Shown here: piece by piece, positions 20,950 to 31,314 of the stretch
How the letters are laid out: each line of letters opens with the position of its first letter
Numbering within the stretch: the first letter of the stretch is position 1
Source of the DNA: Adiantum capillus-veneris
Lineage: Eukaryota; Streptophyta; Polypodiopsida; Polypodiales; Pteridaceae
Assembly: GCA_014529385.2 (NCBI GenBank)
Contig: CM043956.1
Span: 92,776,221 to 92,840,220 of the forward strand
Length of the DNA: 64,000 nucleotides
Direction: 5' to 3'
Made by a program: the position numbers and the translations under genes
Notes under the pieces: model-generated
Told to the model about the DNA's origin: nothing
The model's input: the letters and a program-made list of their open reading frames with translations, nothing else
The model's database searches: none

Positions 20950-22464
20950 TGTAATGAAAATGGCCTATGAACTTTGAGAATAGCGGAATTAAGAGAATTA
21001 GAGATAACATTTTTGTGAGGCTACTTTGAGAGCATAGAGGGTGAACTTAATTGACCGTAGCAACATAATCATAGTACTTAGTTAACTTGGCATGAACAAT
21101 ACTTTTGCAAGAGAGAGAGTTTAGAGAACATGACAACAATTGAGGACCGGATTTATGTGGAGCTGGTCCCCCCTCCAATAGGCATTTTTATTATAGATTC
21201 TCCCATCAAGAGAGACTTGGTACTATACAATCTTTGTATTCCTTGTGACCTAGGTGATGCAATGAAGATGGAAAGCTTCATGCATCACTAGCATAGCATA
21301 AACTTTGTAAAAAGCATTAAGTAACTCAAGCCTCGGTCCTAAGGCCTCAAACACCTTCGAAGGTGGAGAGAGCTAGCGGGGAATGAGGGTAGGGAAGAGG
21401 AAGAAGAAACATTCTATAGGAGAAAGAAATAGTTCCTCACTTATCATCACTCTTCTTGCTAGCATACATAATAGTATAGTAATGAAGATGGAGAAGATGG
21501 CAAGTTTAAGCATTGAAGCATGGCTCTTGGTTGGATTTGCATTCCATAGCCAAGAGTGTTGGTGTAGGCTCTCAACTTCTCTACTAGCTTGGAGATGGAA
21601 ATGGAGCTGCTTTGGTCGACCCCCCCTTTTAGCTCATGCTTGAAGCTCATTGGACCCTTCCAGGCCTAGCCAATCACATGCAAGAGGCATATCAAGCAAC
21701 AAGGGTAGACTTGGGACAAGTGTCCCCCTTTCCCCTTTGAGAGAGAGGACTTCATAAATGCAAAAACAATTAATCAAATTAACCAATTTATCATTGGACC
21801 CCTTGGGAGGCCAACTAATAGGCTTTAGGCATGCCATGAGGGCAAGATGAGTAGGGACTTGACATGTGTCCTTGATGCCTCTTGAGGCTTGGGCTTTCCT
21901 TGTGTGTGTGTGTGTGTGTGTGTGTTCTCTCTCATCCCCCTAGCTTTAGGGCTCACCCCCTCTTGAATAAAGATTGGATTTGACTTTTAGACACCTTACC
22001 CTCAAGCACCTTAGTCAGCAAGCATGACAAAGCACCTCAAGCTTGGGTAGTGTTCCCACAAGCACCTCAAGCTCCCTAGTCGGCAAGCACGACAAGCACT
22101 CAAGCATCTTAGCTAGCAAGCACGACAAGCACCTTAGTCAGCAAGCACGACAAGCACCTCAAGCTTGGGTCGGGTCCCACCTCAAGCTTAGCCCTAGCTT
22201 ACCTAAGGTCAAAGGACTTTTAACACTAACCTTTGGAGGTATTTAATGAAGCTAACCCTAAGGCCTTTTAAGCTCCATTGGCTAGCCTTGCTCTTTGACA
22301 TGCCATCTCTCATTTGGATCCCTTTACCATTGGCCCGGTGTTGTGATAGATGTGTAAGCACATGTCAATATTCTAACCCTTGTTCCCGTTTATTCTCCCG
22401 CATTGAATGATCAGTTTAATATGAGAAAATCATTTGGGTTGGTTAGATATTAGATTTTATGACA
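20950..22464 (-). repeat. 5' LTR of the truncated A-family element
   Basis: 1515 bp on the minus strand. Landmarks shared with the element A LTR are the ends, a CA/TG microsatellite (21901-21924 here), the tail near 20950-21360 and the ggggaccggctcc-like segment, seen here as its complement near 21160. Confidence 0.8.
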
Positions 22465-23052
22465 CAACGGCGAATACAACTATGTGTGATGGTGGTAGTC
22501 TAGTGCGTGTCTGGACGATAGCTTGCCTATTTGGCTTAGCAATGATTTGGAGCCTCAGTTATCTGTTTTCAATGTAGACCCATTTTTAAGATAGAGACAA
22601 ATATAGATATAGATTCCTCCAGATCAAGATGCCGGTTGTTTCATCGTTTTCTTGGCATCCACTAACTTGTCCACCAATCAAAAAATTGACTATTTAAAAA
22701 GAAAATTCTCCTTTTTCATTAGCAAAAAGGGGAGGCATCACTAAGGGGTAGGCCAAAAATTGTTTGTAGAGATGTTTGGGAGGTCAGCACGAGGGGTACA
22801 TTCAATTTTTTTGAAATTTGAGGGGGTATGTTGGGAATTTTCACAAATTTCCCTTTAGAATAATATCTTGGCCGCCCATCGCCAAATCGATGGGCAGGAA
22901 TTGAGTCGGTGGGCACTGGGTATCCAGCCGCTCCATGGCACTAAGCGACACAAAGGTGCACGTGGGGGCGAGTAATGGGATCAACGACGGAGGCAGGCAT
23001 GTAGGCATTCGAAGGTGGACGTCCCCCCCCACCCCCCCCCCCCAAAAAAAAA

Positions 23053-23140
23053 AAAGGTGGCGCCCTTGAGCGACCCAGACTGGAACCCACGACCTCATGC
23101 CCCATTTCCTTTTGAGGCTTGGGCTAACCACATCGACCAT
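23053..23140 (-). mobile_element. Possible tRNA-derived SINE head
   Basis: On the minus strand there is a box A-like TGGTTAGCCCAAGC (about 23116-23129) and, about 35 bases on, a box B-like GTGGGTTCCAGTC (about 23083-23095). A T-run follows (complement of the A-run at 23044-23054). Spacing and order fit an RNA polymerase III promoter of a plant SINE. No target duplication was identified, so this is tentative. Confidence 0.35.
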
Positions 23141-23486
23141 CTGCGTGCATGTAAATGGATTGTCATTTTACTTAATGTTATAAACGATAAACTTGGGCTA
23201 GCCTAGAACTAAACCGAAGCAGCCCCCTGTCTGGGTTTAGTTCTTTGCGAGTTCAGTTTTAACAGTCGTCTACAACATAGATCACTTCGATGGCAGCGCG
23301 TGGAGTTCCCATCCATAGAATCCCCCCCCCCCCCCCCCCCCCCTCCCCTTAAATGCACTATGCCACTTAGTCATGTCTTGGGGACCTCTCTCTCTTTCTT
23401 AAAAGGTCTTGAGCAACTCTCCCCGTCGGATAGATCTTTAATAATTAAGGTCTCTTGGGATAGTTTCCTACGACGTTAAAACAATC

Positions 23487-23487
<1 letters not shown>

Positions 23488-23523
<36 letters not shown>
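23488..23523. repeat. CT microsatellite in the probable 5' UTR or promoter
   Basis: An uninterrupted CT tract just upstream of the CD2BP2-like start codon. CT/GA tracts near plant start sites often lie in core promoters or 5' leaders; a role here is inference. Confidence 0.7.
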
Positions 23524-23527
<4 letters not shown>

Positions 23528-23565
23528 GACAATTATATGACGAGAGAAAGAAGACGACTTATACT

Positions 23566-25951
23566 ATGGCACAACGCAAGCGCGGCCGTTTTTCGTACGA
23601 TGAGCCAGAGCCCGACGATGAACACAGGTAATGGTCCCCTTAGTTTACATGGGCTAGGGTGTATCTCAGTTAGGGCATCTCTGCTCTATGCAGATGGTCT
23701 CTGTAACAAGACTTGGTATGTTCTCATGGTACTTTATACGCTTTAAGCTCAAACGAGGGTTTCTGGATGTATATAGAGAGAAGAAGGTCCGTTTTCCCAA
23801 AGGCAAAAAGGAAAGCCAAAGGTCAGGAAGGAATTTGAGTGTGATATTTGAGGGCGAAGAAGATGATAATCCCATCAAGTCCACAGACCCTCGAGTTGCT
23901 GCTACTGAACGAGCTGTTAAAAGGAGTGTAACTCTGGACCATCATGATGACACCTCCATTCCAACCGATGTTTATGAAGCTGAAGAAGATTTTGAGGTAT
24001 TTGTTCTTGCTGTTAACAGTTTTGTTCTTCCCTACAATTTCCAGTTGTATTGCACACGTCTGGGTTCAAGTCATCATCCTTTAACTGTCATTCTTCTGCA
24101 TTGTGCAATTGCTGATGCTCAAATTTCAGTGTTTGAGTATGACACACTTCATATTTTTTGTGAGCATTGGTGTTCTAGGTTAGTCACAATGCCGTGCTTT
24201 CTCACATTCATTGTGTTCACACACACCCAAGTCCATGTTGTTGCTCATCATCTGAGCAGATTCTGTACTGACATTACCACTTATCATTGCAGGATTCAGA
24301 TGAAGAAGAAAAAGATGAGATTTCCTTAGAACCTTTCAATCTGAAACAGGAAAGGGAGGCGGGCTATTTTGACGAGCATGGGAATTATGTAGAGTATATC
24401 AATGAAAATATTAAGGTGTAGAAGACACTTCCTTTGTTCTGACATGATTTTCAGAATGTCTGCATGTCTTACCACATTCTGTTTTTACTAGGATGCTTGG
24501 CTAGACAGTGTCCAAGTTGATACAACTATTGCTGCAAAACATTTAAAGCGATATGCAGAAGAAGAGGTCGAGCACACTTTGCTGTCCAAGGATTTGGCTG
24601 CCATCAAACGCAGGATTGCAGATGCTCTTCAACCAGGAGAAACGGTGCACCCTTTGTCTAGCATTTCGTAAGTGAATTTTTGAAAGGAAGTTTTTCTGGT
24701 AGCTTTTGGACATTGAAGGTGGTGTCCCAGGTTTGTGTAGAGTTACATTGGAAGTGACTAGCCTATTTTATACTGGGGTTTATTTGTAGTATTATGCCTG
24801 TTTTAACATTAATTTTTAGCAAACACCTGTTTGTGTCCTCTGTTAAGGGGGAGATAGACATGTAAATGGTTTACTGGTTAGATAGTCATCAAATGTTCCC
24901 CAGGTTTGTGAAAGGTTGCATTGAGAGTGATTATCCGTTAATATTTAGCGAACACTTGTTTATATGATTTGTCAAGGGGAAGATAAATGGCTGGACTCAG
25001 GCAGTTTGTGTGTTTCTGAGAGATTTGATAAAGTTCTTGTTGCTGATTTATTTGCCATATGCATGGTGAATGGCTTTGCGCACTCAGGTCTTGAAGGCAC
25101 TGAGGAGATTGAAATCGACCTCAACTGAAAAGGATAAGCACCTGAGAGAAAAAATGCCTGCTCATACCAAGGAGCTTTTCGATACGCTAACAGAAGATGC
25201 TATGAAATTACTAGATCATGGGGAATATAGTAAGTAAAGTGCTCATCTGTTTCCAATCCTCAGATTAAATGTGATTTTTTTACATATTCCATGCAAAATC
25301 CCCCCCCTCCCCCCCCCCCCCCCCCCCCCCTTCCCCGGGCCCCTTTTCCCCTCTTCTCCCTCTTTCTACCTGGTTTAATACTATAACCTTCTTCTTTTGG
25401 TGAAAATCTGTGTAGATGTCTACTATGAGGAAAAGGAGACATTTGAACGAGAAGCAGGTGAGCTGAAGCGGTTTTCAACCAATTTTTTTCCTTTTTCTTT
25501 TGCAGAGTGTCAGCTGGTTGGAGCGTGTAGCTTTCCATTTTGGGTCAGCATCAAGTAGTCATGGTCTGTTGGTTTTGTTGTCGTCTTTAACAGAAGGCTA
25601 TGAGTCTCTTGAGAGAGCAAAAAGAGGTGTTGAAGTTAGAGCAGCATTCTCTGAGCCTTCGAATGGAACGGCCACAGAGAATCCTTTACCTGAAGATACA
25701 AGCACAGTCAGGGACAATCAGGGATCAGGGAGCTCAACACAAGCTTCAATGGATATGTTTGCAGAGGACGACAATCAGAATGCTGCTGGAAATAACAACA
25801 GCAATCAAGGTTTTTCAATTCCTCTGTACATGCGATTACATGTGTTCCTGTATCATGTTTTTAACAGTTTTCCTCTTGCCATGTTTCCAGGGGAAGGCCA
25901 TGCAACTAATGATGCAAATGATTCAGGCTATGTTTTTGATGAGACAAGCGG
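23566..25951 (+). CDS. CD2BP2/LIN1-like U5 snRNP protein, eight exons, C-terminus missing
   Basis: The family (yeast LIN1, human CD2BP2/U5-52K) belongs to the U5 snRNP before tri-snRNP assembly in the nucleus. Exons by GT-AG and phase: 23566-23627, 23777-23996, 24293-24415, 24492-24644, 25088-25229, 25416-25457, 25594-25809, 25891-25951; 1019 nt, about 340 codons. Family hallmarks are KKVRFPKGKK in exon 2, LEPFNLKQEREAGYFDEHGN and YVEYINENIKDAWLDSV across exons 3-4, ALRRLK in exon 5, and LFDTLTEDAMKLLDHGEYNV across exons 5-6. Exon 8 ends GYVFDETSG at a gtatgt donor in mid-codon, just where the GYF domain should begin. No GYF-type exon is seen up to 64000. The start ATG lies in a good context after a CT tract. 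The gene is either split by a very long intron full of retroelements or truncated. Confidence 0.88.
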
Positions 25952-26566
25952 GTATGTATGTTAGTGTGCACATTCATTTCTGTCAAAAGCTTCCACTGTA
26001 CTCGACTTGATCCTCCCCCCCCCCCCCATTATCTGGCCTTTTCATGGTCATGTCGCTGTAGTAGGATTTGTTCCCCATAAGTTATGGGCTTGTGACTTCA
26101 AATTGACTCTGCATTTGTGAAGGCTTTGCCACTTCTCTTCTCTACTGTATCTGATGCGGGAGTGGAGGTCAAAGCAAAGAAAGAGAGAGGATTTCCCCCC
26201 CATAAGTAATGGGCTTGTGACTTCAAATTGACTCTGCATTTGTGAAGGCTTTGCCACTTCTCTTCTCTACTATATCTAATGTGGGAGTGGAGGCCAAAGC
26301 AAAGAAAGAGAGAGGGATCTTGAAAGATCCCCTTAATACTAATAGTATTTGGGCCCAAAAGGCACACTAAAAGGGAAAGTTCAAAGTCTGTTTGATTATG
26401 GTGCTTATTCCTTTCAAATATTAGCCATGTTACATGGTCAACAAGGGCTGCGTAGCATCGGGTAAGAGCCACACGTAGGCATCATCGTGGCCATCTATTT
26501 GATGCGCCACGTGCTGGGAACGACGGCAAGAACTCGTAGCAACCATCTAGGAACCTCCTCCTTGGG
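25952..26566 (+). other. Start of the eighth intron (or broken end) of the CD2BP2-like gene
   Basis: Begins with a gtatgtatg donor. It contains a C-run (about 26014-26027), a duplicated 125-bp segment (26073-26322) and then the LTR of element I from 26567. No acceptor followed by GYF-domain codons was found. Confidence 0.55.
26073..26322. repeat. Two-copy tandem repeat, unit about 125 bp
   Basis: Units start at about 26073 and 26198 with ccccataag and share long stretches such as tgacttcaaattgactctgc. They differ at a handful of positions, so the duplication is not brand new. Confidence 0.9.
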
Positions 26567-26940
26567 TGTTATGTCCCGCTTAATAGGGGAGGGGATCTAG
26601 TCTAGCTAGACGTTGTCAGGATGGGCGTCCAATGTCCGGGCGGACGTAGTGTGAACTCGGCTAGTGTGGCCGGCCATTATTAAAAAGGGAGGCCAAGGCC
26701 TCATTTGTAGTTATCGACCCCCACTGGCAGAGTGCCAGTGGTTAGCCTGTGAGGCTAGGAGTACGCGAGGTCACCTCACCTCCATGGGACGCTCGGTCTT
26801 ACAGGTGCACGCTTACATCCTCAGACTTGGCCCCAGCATGGGGGAGCTGTCGGATGGTGGCTATGGTCTGGTGGTTCGCTCGTTGCGTGTCTGTTAGGCG
26901 GTCCTTGTAGTTGGGAGATCCACTCTCCGTGTTCGTTTCA
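26567..26940 (+). repeat. LTR of a copia-like element (element I), 5' side
   Basis: The right end is firm: gttcgtttca at 26940 is followed at once by the primer site TGGTATCAGAGCC. The left end is proposed at TGTTATGTCCCGC (26567). No second copy exists in the window, so the 3' LTR is either beyond it or lost. Confidence 0.6.
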
Positions 26941-27311
26941 TGGTATCAGAGCCGGCTTGGCTGCACGAAGGACCGTGTGCACACCTACGGATTGGTTCGA
27001 GTCGGGGAACCTCGAGTTCGCGTAATTCATTCTTAGTAATTAACCGCTGAAATTGTGCGTTTTTCTTCTCATACGCTTGTGTGTAAAAGATATGTTACTG
27101 ATTTTTACTGATTTTTGGACGGAAATCAGATTTTCATTTATATTCGCTGATTTTTGATAGAAAAACAGTAATTTCATTGATCAAATTACTGAATTTTACT
27201 GCTTTTGCATAGGAATCAGAGAATTGATTGCTTTGCATGCTATATTTTTCCTTACTTTACCAGAATTTGTGTTGCAGTGAATTTCAGCAGACCATGCCCT
27301 CTTTGGTGGAG

Positions 27312-27371
<60 letters not shown>

Positions 27372-27428
27372 CTCAACAGTGCCAAGAGAGAGAGACTTTC
27401 TCAACAGCGCAAAGAGAGAGAGAGCGTT

Positions 27429-27479
<51 letters not shown>

Positions 27480-28011
27480 GTCGAAGCGGGTATGCTGACC
27501 TCGAGAATAGTCCAGCGTGGAGCCTGTGCGTGTGTTGAGGACAAATTGATCTCTCTCTCTCCAGGTGTTGGCACACGCTCTCGTTCTCTCTCCACGCGTT
27601 CCCTCTGGAATCGTCAAGTTTTTTTTTCGACAAGTCTCTTGATTTCTTTTCCCTCAAGTTAAATGGCCTTTTTAAAAAATGGCTGGACACTCTAAAGCTT
27701 AAGGTATGAAATCTGTACATAATTAATAAGAGACTTGCAGAGACTCCAAAGTTTGGAGGAAATTCAGTTTGGGTCTCCTGCTTCTCTCCCTCTGCTCCGC
27801 TCTCCCGTCTGCTTGTGCTCTCTCTCCCGTTTGCTTGCACTCCCGCGCTCCTGCCATCGCTTGCTCGCCTTCAGGTGCTCACGCCGACCCGTAGAGCTCT
27901 TCATAGTACAACTTTTTGCAATCGAAAATTGAGAATAGGGCCTGGTTTCTGTTAGAGTTACACCACCGTTGCTTCGCCATTTTGTACGGCTAGTGATTCT
28001 CCCGGGTTGGC
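26941..28011 (+). other. Primer site, leader and microsatellite-disrupted gag start of element I
   Basis: The primer site is at 26941-26953, then a leader rich in ctgatttttactg words. A possible gag ATG lies at 27293 and is followed by GA microsatellites at 27314-27369 and 27432-27478, which swamp any coding signal. Frames of repeated Arg-Glu or Ser-Leu here are microsatellite translations. No domain is readable before the E LTR. Confidence 0.5.
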
Positions 28012-28247
28012 CACCCATCGCACATCATGTAGATTGCATGGGCGGACACTTTTAGCACGTGTCTGGCCGGTCATTTTCTGAGCTTGGCTGGGTGCACACA
28101 TTTTTAGCCATTTTTGGGCTTTTATGTTTTTTGCACCAGTTACCCATTTTTGCCCTACCTCAACCTAAGATTCTATAAATAGAATGCTTAGGGTCTTGTA
28201 GTCATTCACAGATTGTGTATTGAGAGCATCATTTGCAGAGCACTTGT

Positions 28248-28297
<50 letters not shown>

Positions 28298-28344
28298 GCT
28301 TTTTTGGCACGTGTGGCTCACTCTTTCCGTTGCTCACTCTCACA
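28012..28344 (+). repeat. LTR of copia element E (left)
   Basis: Matches 47130-47447 closely, including ggcggacacttttagcacgt and ataaatagaatgcttagggt, a likely TATA segment. It ends CTCTCACA, followed by the primer site TGGTATCAGTCGCC at 28345. The left boundary is uncertain by about 25 bp because cacccatcgc precedes the TG in both copies. Its CT tract is 28251-28295, longer than in the right LTR. Confidence 0.85.
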
Positions 28345-28412
28345 TGGTATCAGTCGCCAACAACGGAGAATCTTCTCTTTCTGAGGCTAGCGCTAGTACT
28401 TCTGCTGGTTTC

Positions 28413-28479
28413 TGTAACAAACTGCTGACGTGTCAAAGCCCTGAAGAAGGGGACCAACTTGCAGATGTCGGCCTAGGGG
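28413..28479 (+). repeat. Element D left LTR, first part
   Basis: 67 bp matching the start of the right LTR at 42110 (tgacgtgtcaaagcc, aacttgcagatgtcggcc). Interrupted by element C, whose target duplication AGGGG is 28475-28479. Confidence 0.88.
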
Positions 28480-28749
28480 TGTTGGGTCTAAAGGCCCTCT
28501 TATAGCCTCTCTTACTCATTTATTCATTCTTTTATACTTGGGTGTGTTCACACCCAAATGCCATTTAAATGGTCATAAGTTTGTACCCTTACATAATAAT
28601 AAAACATAGGGCTTTTAGTGGTGTGCCCAAGAAACACACTAAGAAATCGTACGATCTCCTCTCTCCCTCTCTCTGCAACAGCGCTCACGCTCACTCTCTC
28701 TCTGCTCGTGGGCTCTTCTACACCCATTGCTAGCCCCTCTCTCACTTCA
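28480..28749 (+). repeat. LTR of copia element C (left)
   Basis: 270 bp, TGTTGGGTCTAAAGG to CTCACTTCA. Four single-base differences from 41353-41622 were noticed. Followed by the primer site TGGTATCAGAGCC at 28753. Confidence 0.95.
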
Positions 28750-29426
28750 AACTGGTATCAGAGCCAAGTTCCCTACTCCCGCGCTCATTCCCTCGCGAGA
28801 AATCTTCATTTTCTCTCTCCTGCGTAGTTTTCTCTTTCTAAAAACAGCAAGGAAGACAATACCTTAGCCCGCAAGTGCTTATATGCTGAAAACAGGTTGA
28901 AAACAGGTCATTTCGGGCTGTTTCTCTTCAAAAACAGGTTTTTTCTGTTAATTACAGCAAGCACAAGTGTTACAGGTACATTTGGGACACTTTGGGCAAC
29001 ACCAATCCACCCGGAGAATTGGGGGTTTTGCCCTATTTCTGAAATTTCAGTAAATTTCAGCAAGTTGTCACTTTAAACTTGGGGGTTTTGCACATTAGTG
29101 CAAGATTATTCAAGTCTACGCTTACAGGTGTAATTACAAGAGAAATTCTCGGGGATTCGAGTTGAGAAATTTAGGGCTTTTGCTGATTTTTCAGAAATTT
29201 CAGCAAATTGTGCAGTAACTTTTGGGGCTTTTGCAAATGTGATGCAATTCTAGACATTTTGTGTCATGTATTGCAATTTGTGGTACAATTGAGCAGAGTT
29301 TGAGACCTCTCTCACATATACAGGAGGTTTATGTGACAATTAACACATGTATTTACTTGTGGATGCTTCCCATTGAGTCTATGTATTGCTGAAAATACAT
29401 TTTGCAGCAGCTTTTACCTCAGTTGT

Positions 29427-30756
29427 TGTCACAAAACGAGAGCGTACACGAGCACTTAGAAATCTGAAAAATAATGTACTTTGCAAAAGGAAGAAGATCG
29501 ACACAGTATTGGGGATCAGAAGATGGGCTGGTCCCCCCCCCCCCCGGTTAAGAGTATTCTTTTATTCAGGGAGAATTCTTATACAAGCACGAGAACCCGA
29601 GGAAACCCCTTCGTTCTGTAATCTTAGACCAGAGGGTAGTGCTTTCCCGCAAAGGGCTTGGGCACAAGGCCGTCCTTTTCGTAAGGGACTTAGGCGCGAA
29701 GCCGTACTTTCTGTAAGGGACTTAGGCGCGAAGCCGTACTTTCCTGTAAGGGACTTAGGCGTGAAGCCGTACTTCTCGTGAAGGGCCTTCCCGTGAGACG
29801 GGAGATTCCTGCAAAACAAACCACACAAAGCAACAATTCTCAATTCGTATCAACACCTTATACCTGTCACTCCTTGCTTGGAGAATCAACCTCCGTACTC
29901 AATCGTCACGCGAACACTTGAAGATTCTGTCACCAGTCTCTGCTCCAGAATCCTAGCGCTAGTGCTTTTTTGTTGCTTTTGGCTCTTGTAGACTGAAACG
30001 CTGGCTACCCTTTTATAGGGTTTGACACCCGGCAGGAATAGGGGTCCAAAAGCAGAGCTTGGCGCTCCTAGAGAGAGGAGAGAGAAAATCGCGTTTTTTA
30101 GAGAGAGGAGAGAGAGAGAGAGATCGCAATTCAGCCCCCCCCCCTGCCTTGGTTTTAGCGCTTGCTTTTTCTATAAGAGCCTTGTCTGCTTTATTTTATT
30201 AATAAAGTTTAAGTGATCGGCCACTTTATAAAATAAAGTGTGAACCTGTTCAAACTTTAAAAACTCACTCAGTTAGTGAAAACAATGCTACATGGACACA
30301 TTCCAGGCGTCCTCGGGGCCCGGGTGCAGGACACGACACAGATGCAATGCTGACACAGACTCCTCGCGGGAAAACATCTGTCCTCCCGCGACTGTTGCTG
30401 CTTTTCGTAAAAAGCTTCATTGAACCCATCTTTATTCTTGTGCTTGCGTTCTTACGTGTACTTTCTTACTTAGTTCGGATTTCCTCCTTAGCCTACGGGA
30501 TGCCCCCTTACTGATGCACCCGTCACCCATCATGTGACGCATCAGGAGCACTCGTAACCCAGCCCTTTCCACCGAACTTACGGAAACTCCTTCGCGATGT
30601 TTACCGTCACCCATCAAATGACACATCAGAGTTTGTCCGTTCTTGATGGTAGTTCTTGTAGCTACAATCTTTTAACAATTCTTAGTGCACATAATAACAT
30701 ATCCTAAAAAAGAGATTTAATCATTAAAAAAAAAAGAAAATAGTCAATTAACAACA
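29427..30756 (-). repeat. 3' LTR of gypsy element B
   Basis: 1330 bp. On the plus strand it starts TGTCACAAAACGAG and ends AATTAACAACA. It contains three tandem copies of a 31-32 bp unit (about 29681-29780, gtaagggacttaggcg) and two spaced copies of a gtcacccatcawrtgac phrase near 30520 and 30607. Confidence 0.92.
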
Positions 30757-30770
30757 TCCCTCTAGCTGCT
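30757..30770 (-). other. Polypurine tract of element B
   Basis: tccctctagctgct is the complement of AGCAGCTAGAGGGA, which directly precedes TG of the 3' LTR on the minus strand. Confidence 0.8.
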
Positions 30771-31314
30771 AAACAGTTGACCTCAACTGTAGTGCTTGGA
30801 CATATACCTCCAGTATCTTGGGATAAGCTGCTAATTCCTCCTGCGTCATCCACTGAGCATCTAGATTCGAATAGTTCTTAAACTTAACCAAATACTTCCG
30901 TGTTATCTTTCCGGATTTGAGAGACCGCTCCTTATGACTTACTATCTGCTCCTGTTGGAGTATTTCTTCTGTTTCCTAAACCTCAGGAGGTTCCTCAGCA
31001 CTAGACTGGCTTGGAGGCGGTCCCACATACGGCCGGAGTAAATTGACATGGAAAGCATTATGGATCTTCCAATTAGGCGGTAGCTCTAATCAGAAAGTGA
31101 CATCATTCACTCGCTTAGTGATCTTAAACGGCCCATAATAACGGGTAGAAAGTTTTACCACTTTCCCCTTATGAGACGCTTGTTTCTTAAGTCTTGCCTT
31201 CTCAAACTTGAGTAAGACTAACTGTCCGACTGTTAAGTCTAGATTCCTTCTGTGCTTGTCTGCAGCTTTCTTATGCTTTTCCTGAGAGCGTAGAATAGCT
31301 CTCCTAACTTGCCC
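30771..31314 (-). pseudogene. Gypsy B integrase C-terminus and chromodomain-like tail
   Basis: Translating the minus strand gives, with one stop near 31090 and another near 30976, LSTRYYGPFKITKRVNDVTF, NWKIHNAFHVNLLRPYVGPP and finally KYLVKFKNYSNLDAQWM. These correspond to the GPF/Y region, the HNAFHVSLLKPY block and the chromodomain-like end of the element A protein (residues 1500-1649). In related elements the tail can help target chromatin. Here it cannot be expressed in one frame with the rest of pol. Confidence 0.8.

Larger units (their letters stand above)
20080..22464 (-). mobile_element. 5' end of an A-family gypsy element, truncated
   Basis: On the minus strand there is a 1.5-kb LTR (22464-20950), a primer site, a leader of about 0.4 kb and the gag N-terminus, cut near 20080. 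It is related to element A by gag sequence and by LTR ends (TGTCATAAAATCTAATATC... and ...TTACA with a base change), but it is clearly older and more diverged. Confidence 0.85.
22465..23565. other. Upstream region of the CD2BP2-like gene
   Basis: No coding region recognised. It contains C-runs at about 23025-23043 and 23322-23343, a possible SINE at 23053-23140 and a CT microsatellite ending 42 bases before the start codon. The promoter should lie here, but I see no decisive TATA box. Confidence 0.5.

Noticed and set aside
23322-23343. Poly-C runs here and at about 25300-25330 and 29536-29546
   Set aside because: Considered as functional C-rich elements, but long homopolymers are prone to sequencing and assembly error, and no structure supports a function.
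27205-27840. ORFs rich in Arg-Glu or Ser-Leu repeats on both strands (also near 28213-28505 and 47323-47830)
   Set aside because: They are translations of GA/CT microsatellites with no independent coding evidence.
28345-28500. Apparent gag start ATG within the primer site of element E, with an open frame to about 28500
   Set aside because: The frame runs into the inserted D and C LTRs, and the better E gag start with copia motifs is at 43477.
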